DNA from: a virus
Reading direction: 5' to 3' (one strand)
IMG/VR virus record: IMGVR_UViG_3300046507_000908
Location: 1-29,407 of that record
DNA: 29,407 bases
The position numbers were made by a program, and so were the translations under genes. Below are positions 14,899 to 22,676 of the stretch, piece by piece (position 1 is the stretch's first letter; the number at the start of each line of letters is the position of its first letter). Under the pieces are notes generated by a model. That model was not told where the DNA came from. It made no database searches and saw only the letters and a program-made list of their open reading frames with translations.

Positions 14899-15197
14899 CC
14901 CTGGCGCTTGAGTCCCGATTCTTCGCTCAGGTCCAGGAAAGCCGTCTGTAGTCCGACGAACTCGTCCATCGACACGTTCGCCTCCAGATAATCGGCGGTC
15001 AGCACCGGATCGATCTTGACCAGCCCGATCGACAGCACGTTGAGCAGATCGACCGCCGAGTCCATCAGGTCGGACAGCGATCCGCTGCCATCGGTTTTCC
15101 GCTGGATATTGTCGATGAACGGCGCGGCCCGGCGCAGTTCGCCTAGTTTATAGGGCGCGATCGCGAAATCGCGCCCCAGGATGTGGATGTTGGCCAT
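14823..15197 (-). CDS. Tail assembly chaperone (gpG-like short form)
   Basis: This 124-residue protein lies between the tail tube and tape measure genes, the standard place for the tail assembly chaperone that coats the tape measure before tube polymerisation. The N-terminus (HILGRDFAIAPYKLGELRRA) is of a kind seen in phage chaperones of this position. The last ~24 residues are low-complexity Ala/Ser/Thr/Pro, as expected for a zero-frame tail that is dispensable. It starts one base after the tail tube stop. From about residue 100 the -1 frame remains open into the tape measure start, so a longer product by frameshifting is expected (see the entry at 14512-14898). Confidence 0.8.
   Translation of the reverse strand: MANIHILGRDFAIAPYKLGELRRAAPFIDNIQRKTDGSGSLSDLMDSAVDLLNVLSIGLVKIDPVLTADYLEANVSMDEFVGLQTAFLDLSEESGLKRQGEAAAPTETAPTGASSTDLPSSSTI
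14895..14901 (-). promoter_or_regulatory. Candidate -1 ribosomal slippage site
   Basis: In the minus strand the chaperone frame reads CAG GGG GAA at residues 99-101. The heptamer G GGG GAA contains five consecutive Gs, so the P-site tRNA-Gly can re-pair perfectly after a -1 slip, and the -1 frame is open from here to the tape measure. The A-site re-pairing (GAA to GGA) is imperfect, and this is not a textbook X XXY YYZ site. It is the best candidate I can find in the overlap. A GC-rich region follows it that could form a stimulatory structure. Confidence 0.4.
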
Positions 15198-15198
15198 C

Positions 15199-15960
15199 TT
15201 ACTGCGCCGACCCCCATTTCAACACGTTGCCCGACGGATCGGCGAACGCCGAGAAATCGAGTTCCGGGATCATGAAGTCATCGACCTTGGTTTGCAGCGC
15301 GAGCTTGTTCGAGACGCACGCGAACAAGGTCAGCGCTAGACCGTTGCCGCCGAGCTGGTTGAAGAAATCGGCGCGGAAGGTAGGTGCCTGGCCCATCTGC
15401 ATGTTCTGCACGACGGAGGTCTTCGCGACAGTGGAGGTCGCGGTGTAGCTGTAGTTGATGAAAACCACCTTGCCGGTGTCCGCAGCTGCGAACAGATAGG
15501 CGCCGGCGGTAACGCTATATTGGCCCGCGGTAGGGGCGGAGGCGACACGCGTCATCGGGTTGCCGCTGGCGTCTCGCACGCCCAGGTCGCCCGCCCAGGT
15601 GCCGCTGCCCGGCACGGTCGGAGTGATCGTGAACGGCGTCGAAGGAATGGCTGCCCCGGTCACATCGTTGACGATGCTGTAGAGGCTCGACGTCACCGTC
15701 TGACCAAAGAACAGGCTGTTCATCACCGCGCCGTTGAACTGGCCGTATTTGCACTTGCCGGTGATCTTCATCTTGCCGCGGCCGACCGCGACCGGGAATT
15801 GGTTGGAGCCATAAAGCTCCTTGATGTCGCCCTGGATGTCGATCGAGACTTCCTGCGTCACCGCCAGCATCAGCGGGGTAGGATTGGCGATCGCCGCACC
15901 CGTCGCGTCGAAGGTCGGCGTGCCCCACAGCACTCCGGCACCGAAATTGTACATGGCCAT
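15199..15960 (-). CDS. Major tail tube protein
   Basis: The 253-residue protein sits directly upstream of the tail assembly chaperone, as in most siphophages. The sequence has a central VSIDIQGDIKELYGSNQFPVA stretch and a later NYSYTATSTVAKTSVVQNMQMG stretch, both consistent with the beta-sandwich tube fold that stacks as hexameric rings. A segment around residues 110-170 (after TITPTVPGSGTWAGDLGVRD) looks like an inserted Ig/decoration-type loop region. I chose the ATG at 15960 because GGAG lies seven bases upstream; the ATG at 15954 is second. An intrinsic terminator lies only 15 bases before the start, so expression probably depends on read-through or a closer start site. Confidence 0.82.
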   Translation of the reverse strand: MAMYNFGAGVLWGTPTFDATGAAIANPTPLMLAVTQEVSIDIQGDIKELYGSNQFPVAVGRGKMKITGKCKYGQFNGAVMNSLFFGQTVTSSLYSIVNDVTGAAIPSTPFTITPTVPGSGTWAGDLGVRDASGNPMTRVASAPTAGQYSVTAGAYLFAAADTGKVVFINYSYTATSTVAKTSVVQNMQMGQAPTFRADFFNQLGGNGLALTLFACVSNKLALQTKVDDFMIPELDFSAFADPSGNVLKWGSAQ

Positions 15961-15974
15961 GCCATTTCTCCAAT

Positions 15975-15997
15975 AAAAAAGCCCGCAAGTAGCGGGC
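15975..15997 (-). terminator. Intrinsic terminator before the tail tube gene
   Basis: Read on the minus strand, GCCCGC-TACTT-GCGGGC forms a six-pair GC stem (15997-15981) with a five-base loop, followed directly by six T residues (15980-15975). This is a textbook Rho-independent terminator. It lies downstream of the small gene ending at 16030 and just before the Shine-Dalgarno sequence of the tail tube gene. Confidence 0.82.
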
Positions 15998-16029
15998 ATT
16001 GGCGTTCGTGGTTGAAAGTGATTGGTAGC

Positions 16030-16293
16030 TTAGGCGGGCGTGCAGCCCGCGCGCGCGATCTGACGCCGCTCGTCGTCGCTCAGATCGGAGGGCGCAGTAA
16101 GTACGCCATTTTCAACGCCGATCTCGCGCCCGGTCGACAGGATGATCGCGCTGACATGGTCAGGCGCCCTGAAGCGCGGCGGCAAAGGCGACGTAGTTAG
16201 GACGGGGGCAGAGATCGTATCGCCATCCGCCTTCGGCGTCGTGGGATCGGTGTCGGCCAAGGCGGATTGCGATCGTGCCACTGGTGTCTCCAT
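16030..16293 (-). CDS. Hypothetical phage protein
   Basis: The protein has 87 residues. The first half is low in complexity and rich in Ser, Thr, Pro and Asp. The second half holds a short ordered segment (RAPDHVSAIILSTGREIGVENG) and ends in an acidic/basic helix (LSDDERRQIARAG). There is no membrane segment. The ATG at 16293 is five bases from the stop of the tail terminator-like gene. A position between tail completion protein and tail tube is often occupied by small, poorly conserved genes in siphophages. I do not recognise a family. Confidence 0.6.
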   Translation of the reverse strand: METPVARSQSALADTDPTTPKADGDTISAPVLTTSPLPPRFRAPDHVSAIILSTGREIGVENGVLTAPSDLSDDERRQIARAGCTPA

Positions 16294-16298
16294 TATCG

Positions 16299-16730
16299 TT
16301 AGGGAAGGATGATGGTGATCGGCACAATCAGCATGGCCTGACCGTCCAGGTCGCCATTGTCCTTATGGATCGTGCCGTCGATAAATGCCCGATAGACGAG
16401 ACCGCCGAGCGTCTGCCGCGCGCCGGGAAGCGCGGGGCGAAACGCGGCTTCGACCGCGTCGAGGATCGCGTTGCTGGTTTCCGCGGGCGTTGCCGCCTGA
16501 TCCTTGCCGCCGCGATGGTAGATGATCCAGCTCGCGCGCAGGCTATGCTTGTCGAGCTGGCCATCGAGCGAGGCGACCGTCTCGGTGCCCTCGATCTGGT
16601 ATAGCCCGGGTACCGGCGCCTTGTCCCACATCTTGAGCCGGCGCGAGCGCTCGACGAACGCTTCGTCATTGCCCCAACGGACGTCGGCGAGCGCCAGTAA
16701 TGCATCGAACACCTGATTGCGCATGGTCAT
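16299..16730 (-). CDS. Tail terminator / tail completion-like protein
   Basis: The protein has 143 residues. It begins with a helix (MTMRNQVFDALLALA) and ends in a beta strand region (GQAMLIVPITIILP), the general alpha/beta pattern of small tail terminator proteins (lambda gpU/HK97 gp10-adjacent group) that cap the tail tube at the head side. Its ATG overlaps the stop of the preceding connector gene by four bases, and the next gene follows after five bases. The position between the morphogenesis protein and the tail tube supports the call. Sequence similarity alone would not be enough. Confidence 0.68.
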   Translation of the reverse strand: MTMRNQVFDALLALADVRWGNDEAFVERSRRLKMWDKAPVPGLYQIEGTETVASLDGQLDKHSLRASWIIYHRGGKDQAATPAETSNAILDAVEAAFRPALPGARQTLGGLVYRAFIDGTIHKDNGDLDGQAMLIVPITIILP

Positions 16731-17215
16731 CCGATCGCCTCCTGCGCGGCCGTTATCGCCGCCAATTTCAAGGCAGCAGCGATCTCGTCGCTCTCGTCAC
16801 TCAGCGCGCTCGCCAGATAGGGCCGGGCCGGAAAGCGGGATCCGGGATGGTGGACCACGCGCGCGAAGACGTGCTTGCCGCCGGCCGCGAAGGCGAGCGC
16901 CTTGGCCTTGTCGGGTACGATGTCATGCGGCGACGTATTGCCGCCGCGTTGCAGGATCGCAGCGTAAGGTACGCTATCGTTGACGAATACCTCGCCGACT
17001 ATGGTGTCACCCTTCACCTCGACCGTGCGTTCGATTGCGCTTGCCAGGCGGCCAGTGCGCGCATTCAACATCTGGCCGTGAAGCTTGTCGCCGATCACGT
17101 GCCGCTGCAGCTCGGCGGTTGCGGCGTTCACCTTGGCTTCGACCGCCGCCGATACTTGCGACGACAGACGATCGAGCCCGGCGCTCAGCGCCTCCGCATC
17201 CAGCGTCACGCTCAT
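16727..17215 (-). CDS. HK97 gp10-like head-tail / neck morphogenesis protein
   Basis: The 162-residue protein has the pattern of the HK97 gp10 family: an N-terminal helix with heptads (ALSAGLDRLSSQVSAAVEAK), a middle segment RTGRLASAIERTVEV, then PYAAILQRGG, and a conserved end HHPGSRFPARPYLASAL with the PARPYL motif typical of these proteins. Members join the head to the tail or help to close the tail tube. The gene overlaps its neighbours by four bases on both sides (ATGA), which points to coupled translation with the connector before it and the tail terminator after it. Confidence 0.82.
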   Translation of the reverse strand: MSVTLDAEALSAGLDRLSSQVSAAVEAKVNAATAELQRHVIGDKLHGQMLNARTGRLASAIERTVEVKGDTIVGEVFVNDSVPYAAILQRGGNTSPHDIVPDKAKALAFAAGGKHVFARVVHHPGSRFPARPYLASALSDESDEIAAALKLAAITAAQEAIG

Positions 17216-17772
17216 AGCGGCGCCGCCAACATGTAATTGCTGAGCCGTGCCAACACCGCCTGATGCATCGCCTCGCGGCTGAACGCGACGGTGGTCGCAC
17301 CCGAACTCGCATGGCTGGTCTCGCCGATATGCGTGCGCGCCGAATAGGATTCGCCCACCAACTCGGTGACGGCCAGCATTAAGTCGGCGGGGACGGCATC
17401 ATATCCCGCGACATAGGTCACTCGCACCGGCCGATCGTATGGTGTGCGCGATCCAACCAGGATCACACTGCGCCCATCGGTCGCAACGCCCGAGGCGTTA
17501 CCGATCGCGTCGACCACAGTGTCGATCCGCGTCTCACCCCATTCGACTGACGTCACCGACTGGACCGGCCAGTTCCTCAGCAGGAACCGCGATCCGCCGG
17601 TCCCGCGATAGGTTTCGACATGCGTTGCCGTAAGGACATTACGCTGGATCGTGTTCTCGACGAACGCCGACACTTGCGTGACCAGATCGGCCAACAGCGC
17701 GTCGTCATTGTCGCTCGAAATGTTGAGCCAGCGTTTGACCGCCGACAAATTGGTGAGATCGCCCGCTGCCAT
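17212..17772 (-). CDS. gp6-like head-tail connector (DNA packaging) protein
   Basis: The 186-residue protein matches the phage gp6-like connector family. An N-terminal helical pair (NLSAVKRWLNIS, then DDALLADLVTQVSAFVENTI) is followed by a strand-rich part (SRFLLRNWPVQSVTSVEWG), a VTYVAGYDAVPADLMLAVTEL motif characteristic of the family, and a C-terminal helix. These proteins form a ring under the portal after DNA packaging. It lies four bases after the preceding small gene and overlaps the gp10-like gene by four bases. Confidence 0.86.
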   Translation of the reverse strand: MAAGDLTNLSAVKRWLNISSDNDDALLADLVTQVSAFVENTIQRNVLTATHVETYRGTGGSRFLLRNWPVQSVTSVEWGETRIDTVVDAIGNASGVATDGRSVILVGSRTPYDRPVRVTYVAGYDAVPADLMLAVTELVGESYSARTHIGETSHASSGATTVAFSREAMHQAVLARLSNYMLAAPL

Positions 17773-17776
17773 GACG

Positions 17777-17971
17777 TCATCGACCTACGAAGCTGAAGCC
17801 GTGGGCGAGCAACTCTGCCGCTGCCGCCACCGGTACGGTCACGACTCCCGCGCCATCGGGCACGAAAGATTGTCCGCGCCAACTGCATCCGGCGCGGTCA
17901 GCATGACGCATCGCGACGCTATCGACGGACGCCGCTTTGGGCGCACGGCGCGGGGAAGAATTGTCGGCCAT
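17777..17971 (-). CDS. Small phage head-region protein of unknown function
   Basis: The protein has 64 residues. A short basic N-terminal region is followed by CSWRGQSFVPDGAGVVTVPV and AAAAELLAHGFSFVG, a pattern of a short beta-hairpin and a helix that I have seen in small proteins next to phage capsid genes, without a named function. The ATG at 17971 has GGAG seven bases upstream. It is the first gene after the capsid terminator and precedes the connector gene by four bases. It could be a head completion or decoration factor, but this rests only on location. Confidence 0.65.
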   Translation of the reverse strand: MADNSSPRRAPKAASVDSVAMRHADRAGCSWRGQSFVPDGAGVVTVPVAAAAELLAHGFSFVGR

Positions 17972-17987
17972 GCGGTGTCTCCTCTCG

Positions 17988-18024
17988 AAAAAAGAAAGGC
18001 CCCGCCGGTCGTCGCGGCGGGGCC
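17988..18024 (-). terminator. Intrinsic terminator after the major capsid gene
   Basis: On the minus strand GGCCCCGCC (18024-18016) pairs perfectly with GGCGGGGCC (18006-17998) around a nine-base loop. It is followed by TTTCTTTTTT (17997-17988). This nine-pair GC stem with a T-rich tail, 45 bases past the capsid stop codon, is a strong Rho-independent terminator. It would keep capsid mRNA more abundant than the connector and tail messages downstream. Confidence 0.87.
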
Positions 18025-18069
18025 AGGAAAGCCCGGGAAGCAAGGGGTGGGTGCCCGGGAGGGAGGAGA

Positions 18070-19599
18070 TCAGCCGTTGGCGATATTGGCGATTACGCCC
18101 ATCGCGAACGGCGCGTAAACCGCCAGCGTCTCTTCGACATACACGCCCGACATTTCGGCACGCGTCGTGATCGGCCAGTCGATCTGGTAGTAATCGCGGC
18201 GCACCTTCATCTCCGCGACATTGGGCACCTCGCTCGATTGGTATTGGACCGGCAGGTCGCCCGCCCAGCCCAGGATCGTCCCCGCCGACACATTGGGATG
18301 CAGGCGGATCGGAATCTTCTTGTTGAGATACGGATTGTAATAATATTCGACCACGCCGCCGGCGGTCAGCGCGACTTCGCCCGCCTTCGGATCCTGGAAG
18401 TAATTGAGTAGCGAGGCTGAGCCCGACGCCAGCACCTTCTTGGTGATATTCCGCTGCTCCTGGCTGTTCACATAGAGCACGTCGACCGAGCATTGATAAT
18501 TGTCCCACATCGATTGCATCATCACGTCGATCTCGGTCACCGATCCCTGACCCGACGAGGTAAGGGTGGTACCCGCACCCGGCGTGCCGGTGGCGAGATA
18601 ATTGACGTACGCGCCCGACCCCGGCTTCAGCGCGGTAGTCAGCAAACCGTCGAACGCGGTCGAGTTGGTCGAGCAGTCCGCACTGACCGCGCTCGCCGCC
18701 TGGCCGGTGCCGGCCAGCGGTTTGGCGAACACCACGCTGTTGGTCGAACTGATCGCCTCGAGCTTCTCGCTGCCGGCGGTGCCGACGAACCAGGCATAGC
18801 CTGCCGCGCCTTGGATCGCCGGCACGCTGCACGACAATGCCTGGCCGGCGGTCGTCGCCTGGCTTGCGGCCGACGATTTCATCGACGACCCGCCGTTGAT
18901 CGAGAAGCTCTTGCCATCGGCGCCGGTCACCGATTTCGACGTTGCGACGCCGTTCGCCAGCGTACTGTTGCGCATGCCTTCCATCGTCAGCGCGACGACG
19001 ATCACGGAGTAGGTAACCGATCCCGGCAAGGTCGATCCGGTACCGCCAGCACTCAACGTCGGCGCGCTCGGCGTGCCCAATGCCAGCGAGGCATTGCCGA
19101 AGATCACCCCGGCTTCCTCTTTCAGCATCGTCTTCTGCAGCAGACGCTGCGTCATCGACGCCTTGATGTCCTCGAACGTGCGGCCGGCCGAGATTGCCTC
19201 GAACGTCGCCTGGTCTTCCTCGCCCAAAGTACGATACGGCGCGGCGCGGTCGGCGGTGGTGTACGCCATCTGCCCGGCACGCTGGCCCTCGGGCACCCAG
19301 GGCGTGTTGTCGAAGCCCGATCCGGTCAGCGCGGTGACCGACTTCCAGTTGGTTGCGGTGCCGCCGCCGCCACCGACGCGCGGCAGCGATTTGATGATCG
19401 GCGTGTTGACCGGATACAGGTTCTTGGCCGGCGCCTGCAGGTCATAGGCGACCAGGCCGGTGCCGGTCGAAATCGCTTTTTCCACCATGTCGGGGCGGCC
19501 GCCCGCCATCAGCATGATCGCACGCGAAATATTCTCGTCGGGGTTCGACAAGCTGGAGACGAGCGACTTCTTGATCTCGTCGGGAGTGAGGTTGGTCAT
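18070..19599 (-). CDS. Major capsid protein with Ig/fn3-like insertion
   Basis: The 509-residue protein follows the prohead protease gene and precedes the connector genes, as the major head protein does. The N-terminal part (about 1-170) has the N-arm and E-loop character of HK97-fold capsids (TNWKSVTALTG; FDNTPWVPEGQRAGQ). The end has VRRDYYQIDWPITTRAEMSGVYVEE and a C-terminal strand. Residues about 175-300 look like an inserted beta-sandwich (SVTYSVIVVALTMEGMRNST; GAAGYAWFVGTAGSEKLEAI), a likely surface decoration. The upstream AAAGGA near the ATG at 19599 is a modest ribosome site. An intrinsic terminator follows the gene. I am confident of the role, less so of the domain limits. Confidence 0.88.
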   Translation of the reverse strand: MTNLTPDEIKKSLVSSLSNPDENISRAIMLMAGGRPDMVEKAISTGTGLVAYDLQAPAKNLYPVNTPIIKSLPRVGGGGGTATNWKSVTALTGSGFDNTPWVPEGQRAGQMAYTTADRAAPYRTLGEEDQATFEAISAGRTFEDIKASMTQRLLQKTMLKEEAGVIFGNASLALGTPSAPTLSAGGTGSTLPGSVTYSVIVVALTMEGMRNSTLANGVATSKSVTGADGKSFSINGGSSMKSSAASQATTAGQALSCSVPAIQGAAGYAWFVGTAGSEKLEAISSTNSVVFAKPLAGTGQAASAVSADCSTNSTAFDGLLTTALKPGSGAYVNYLATGTPGAGTTLTSSGQGSVTEIDVMMQSMWDNYQCSVDVLYVNSQEQRNITKKVLASGSASLLNYFQDPKAGEVALTAGGVVEYYYNPYLNKKIPIRLHPNVSAGTILGWAGDLPVQYQSSEVPNVAEMKVRRDYYQIDWPITTRAEMSGVYVEETLAVYAPFAMGVIANIANG

Positions 19600-19661
19600 T
19601 GCTATCCGTCCTTTGGATAGGCGCAGGAGTGAGGCCCGGGCGCGATGGCGCGGGCAACAGC

Positions 19662-21122
19662 TCAGGCGGCTGCGCGGGCCGCGTGAACCAAAGTCGGGTT
19701 GGACAAGGCGATGCGCAGCAGGAACTGGCCGCGCTCCTGCTCGGGCAGGGTGTCGATCACTTTCTTGAGGTCATCGGCACTGATCGCCGATGCGCCGTTG
19801 GCGGAATTGGGCGAGGCATCCTCGGTCTTGCTCACCGCGCGCAGCGGCCCGGCAGCAGTTCTGGGGGCGGCGGGCTCGGCCTCGACGCGCTCCAGACGTT
19901 TAGTCAGATCGCCGATCGTCGTGTTGAGCATCGTGATCGTTTCGCCGAAGCGCTTGGCCAAATCGGCCATCATGCCGTCGCCGAGCGCGTCTCGGCGCCG
20001 CAGCTTCTCGGTATCTTCCTCAGGCTCGGGAGCGGGCGCCACAGCCTGCGGGCGAGGGCGTCCGGCAGCATCCGCAGACGGCTGGTCCGCGTCGCCGCAA
20101 TTCTCCTTGCAGCATTGCGCGCCCAGCGCGACGAGATGGTCGTGCGCCGCCTGGACGCGATCGGCATCGGCCTGGGCAGCTCCGGCATCATTGCCGGTGT
20201 CGCTCACGTCATCGGCATCGCCGCCGGTCGCGACGCGCTTCACGCGGTCCTTGTCACCGGTCGCCGGCTTGGTTTTGGGCTTGGGCGGCGGTGCGTCGTC
20301 GTCTGCATCGGTCGAGGCGTCGCCCTCGCTCGCCGCGTCGGAAGTGTCCGCATCGGCATCGCTATCGGCTCGTTGGTCGGCTGACTTCGGTTTCGGTTGC
20401 GGCTTGGCGGAGGGTTGCTTGTCCTGATCCTCCGGCTTGCCACCGTCCACATCCGCGGCGGGAGCATCGTTGCCGTCATCGGCTTCGGCCGTCTCCGCAT
20501 CCGGATCGCGATCCTCATCCTGATCGTCCTCGTCATCGTCGGCCAAGTCGCTGGCCAGCGCCGCGGCGATCAGCCGCTCGCGCGCCTTGAACAGGAAGTC
20601 CTTGTACCGCCGCGACCCCGCATCCTCGGCCAACTCGCGGGCCTTCGCGACCACTTCGTCGCCACTCGGAACATAATCCATATCGGCCTTCCACATGTTG
20701 ATGACGGCGTCGGGGTTGCACGGGCTGTCGACCAGGCTGATCTCGACCAGCTTCAGCGCGGTGATCACACTGCGGTCGGCGGTGTCGCGCTTCAGCACCT
20801 TCCCGCCAATCGAGAAGCCGGCATAGACCCCCGCGCGCACCTTGGTGATCGCCAGCGGATCGACGACATGCGCGCAGATCTGGGTGATGCCATGGTCGTC
20901 GACATCGGCTTCGACGACACGGCCGGCGGCACTAGGCTCGTGCATCTCGCGCAATGCCGGGAAGCGCTCATAATCGGGCAAAGCCGCCTTCATCGCTTCG
21001 GCGGTGATCGTCTCGCCCTGCTGGTCGCGCGTCTCGGACGAGGCGATGCCCCAGACCTTGATCGTACCGTCTTCCTGATCTTCGATCTTGGTGATCGCGC
21101 CAAACTGGCGGAACCGCGTCAT
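19662..21122 (-). CDS. HK97-type prohead protease fused to a scaffold-like C-terminal region
   Basis: The protein has 486 residues. Residues 1-150 form a prohead protease of the peptidase S78/XkdF-like type: REMHEPSAAGRV (His61), AGVYAGFSIGG (Ser104) and KLVEISLVDSPCNPDA (Glu128) give the expected His-Ser-Glu triad. The rest is unlike an ordinary protease of about 200 residues. A long Asp-rich, Lys/Pro-punctuated region (about 190-320) is followed by a Cys cluster (Cys337, Cys338, Cys342), a predicted coiled coil (about 384-416), and a helical end (DLKKVIDTLPEQERGQFLLR). The downstream part could act as scaffold and be cut during head maturation, which is known for some fused proteases and is inferred here. 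Confidence 0.87.
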   Translation of the reverse strand: MTRFRQFGAITKIEDQEDGTIKVWGIASSETRDQQGETITAEAMKAALPDYERFPALREMHEPSAAGRVVEADVDDHGITQICAHVVDPLAITKVRAGVYAGFSIGGKVLKRDTADRSVITALKLVEISLVDSPCNPDAVINMWKADMDYVPSGDEVVAKARELAEDAGSRRYKDFLFKARERLIAAALASDLADDDEDDQDEDRDPDAETAEADDGNDAPAADVDGGKPEDQDKQPSAKPQPKPKSADQRADSDADADTSDAASEGDASTDADDDAPPPKPKTKPATGDKDRVKRVATGGDADDVSDTGNDAGAAQADADRVQAAHDHLVALGAQCCKENCGDADQPSADAAGRPRPQAVAPAPEPEEDTEKLRRRDALGDGMMADLAKRFGETITMLNTTIGDLTKRLERVEAEPAAPRTAAGPLRAVSKTEDASPNSANGASAISADDLKKVIDTLPEQERGQFLLRIALSNPTLVHAARAAA

Positions 21123-21209
21123 GCGATGGCTGTCCTTTCAATGGGCGCGAGTGGACGCGCCGCGTCTGCGGCGAGCAAGAACTCGGCTCTGTGTTCGATG
21201 ATGCGGGGC

Positions 21210-22538
21210 TTAGACGCCCGCGGCACTCAGCTCCGACGGCGGATCGACAATGCGCTCCATCAGAACCGCGCCTTGCGTCGTATAGATCATCGGCCGTGCG
21301 CCCAGGCCGTCAGCGAGTGGATCATCCCCCCGTGCATGTCGCACTTCATCGATCGTCTTCGACCCATTCCGCACATCGCGATCGTCGATCTCCGACTGTA
21401 CCTGCGGGTCAATGCTGCTCGCCTTGACGAAGGCGAATTCCAAGTCGGGATAGCCGAACTCGATCTGGATCACGTCGTCGATCCAGCGCTTCATCCATAG
21501 CTGCAACGGCTCGAGCCCTTCCTCGAGCGACCGCTCCTGATCCTCCATCGCGGTCGATCGGTTCATCTGGCGCACGAATGGGGTAGGGGGCAGCGAAAAG
21601 GCGAAGGCGACGATCCGCGCCAGCCATTCGTCGAACTCGTCCTTGATCGGCGCCGCCTTGAACGCGGTGAATTGCGATCCGTGCGGTCCCCAGATCAGCT
21701 TGTTCTGCTCGGCGGCGTTACCCGCGATCCGGTCGTCGAACCATTGCTGCAATTCCTGGATCTTCGCCGCGTCCCATCCTTCGGGCGCGTTGAGCAACCC
21801 TGCCGGCACATTGCCTTCGGTAAAGTAGCTCAGTTGCGCCGCCTGACGCCGCAGGATGGTGTTGATCGTGACGACGATCTGCTCGACCGGCCCGAAGCCA
21901 TAGAGATGATGCGGCCGCACGTTGCGCGGCGCGTAGAGCAGGTCGGCGTTGGTCAAATTCGCCCAAACCACGCCCTTGATCACTTGCTGATAGGCAATGT
22001 CGGTCGGCCCGCGCGGCCGCCGCCCGGTATCGTCGACCATTGGGTGGATCGTGTCGCCTGGCACGATCTCCAGCGCGATCAGCTTGCCACCGCGGTTGCG
22101 CCGTTTCTCGAACGCCGGCGCGTCGAGCGTCAGCAAATCCTCCAGGCTCGACCGCATGAAGGTGGCAAACGGCGTGACCCCATCGGGCTTGCGCCAGAAC
22201 CGCGTCAGCTCGGCGATGCGAGGATCGCCGGCGATCTTGGCGGCACCGTCGACCGGCTTGATCTGCCAGTCGAGCCGTTCGACCTGATCCTTGCGCGTCT
22301 CGATCGCCAGCCGCACCAGTTCGACATTGGCGAACGCCCGCAGCGCCGGGAACCCGGTCTGTTCATAGGCGCGCGGCTGCAGCGTGGCATTAATGTTCGG
22401 CTTGAAGTCATACCCGCGCACCGGCTGCTGCACGACCGGCGTGAGCGGAAAGCCGGGCGAGAACGGTCCCCACGCATTCTCGTTGCTGCTGTTGCTCCAG
22501 CTATAGGTGATGTTCGCCTGCGTGCCACTTTTGGGCAT
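21210..22538 (-). CDS. Portal protein
   Basis: This 442-residue protein is the dodecameric portal of the head vertex. It follows the terminase and precedes the prohead protease, the usual order. Family-like segments are AFANVELVRLAIETRKDQVERLDW and WQIKPVDG near residues 70-100, the NAPEGWDAAKIQELQQWFDDR helix, and the HARGDDPLADGLGARPMIYT end, all typical of HK97-like and SPP1-like portals. The ATG at 22538 has GGAG six bases upstream. An open reading to 22643 lacks similarity and is rejected. There are 138 bases between this start and the stop of the DUF1835-type gene, with no recognisable promoter or terminator. Confidence 0.88.
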   Translation of the reverse strand: MPKSGTQANITYSWSNSSNENAWGPFSPGFPLTPVVQQPVRGYDFKPNINATLQPRAYEQTGFPALRAFANVELVRLAIETRKDQVERLDWQIKPVDGAAKIAGDPRIAELTRFWRKPDGVTPFATFMRSSLEDLLTLDAPAFEKRRNRGGKLIALEIVPGDTIHPMVDDTGRRPRGPTDIAYQQVIKGVVWANLTNADLLYAPRNVRPHHLYGFGPVEQIVVTINTILRRQAAQLSYFTEGNVPAGLLNAPEGWDAAKIQELQQWFDDRIAGNAAEQNKLIWGPHGSQFTAFKAAPIKDEFDEWLARIVAFAFSLPPTPFVRQMNRSTAMEDQERSLEEGLEPLQLWMKRWIDDVIQIEFGYPDLEFAFVKASSIDPQVQSEIDDRDVRNGSKTIDEVRHARGDDPLADGLGARPMIYTTQGAVLMERIVDPPSELSAAGV

Positions 22539-22676
22539 CTGGTTCTCCTCTGGGCGCGTGTGGCGCCGGTTTTCAGCTGGTAAGGAATGGAAACGCAGGG
22601 CGTGGCGGCATGGCCGCCGCGACGGTCGGATCTTCCGCATCAAAAAGGCTGCGTTCGGAACGCGCCGGAGATAAGC

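Noticed and set aside
17972-18832. Upstream extension of the small gene at 17777-17971 into the capsid gene
   Set aside because: The extra residues are an out-of-frame reading of the capsid gene and of the terminator hairpin; GGAG precedes the ATG at 17971.
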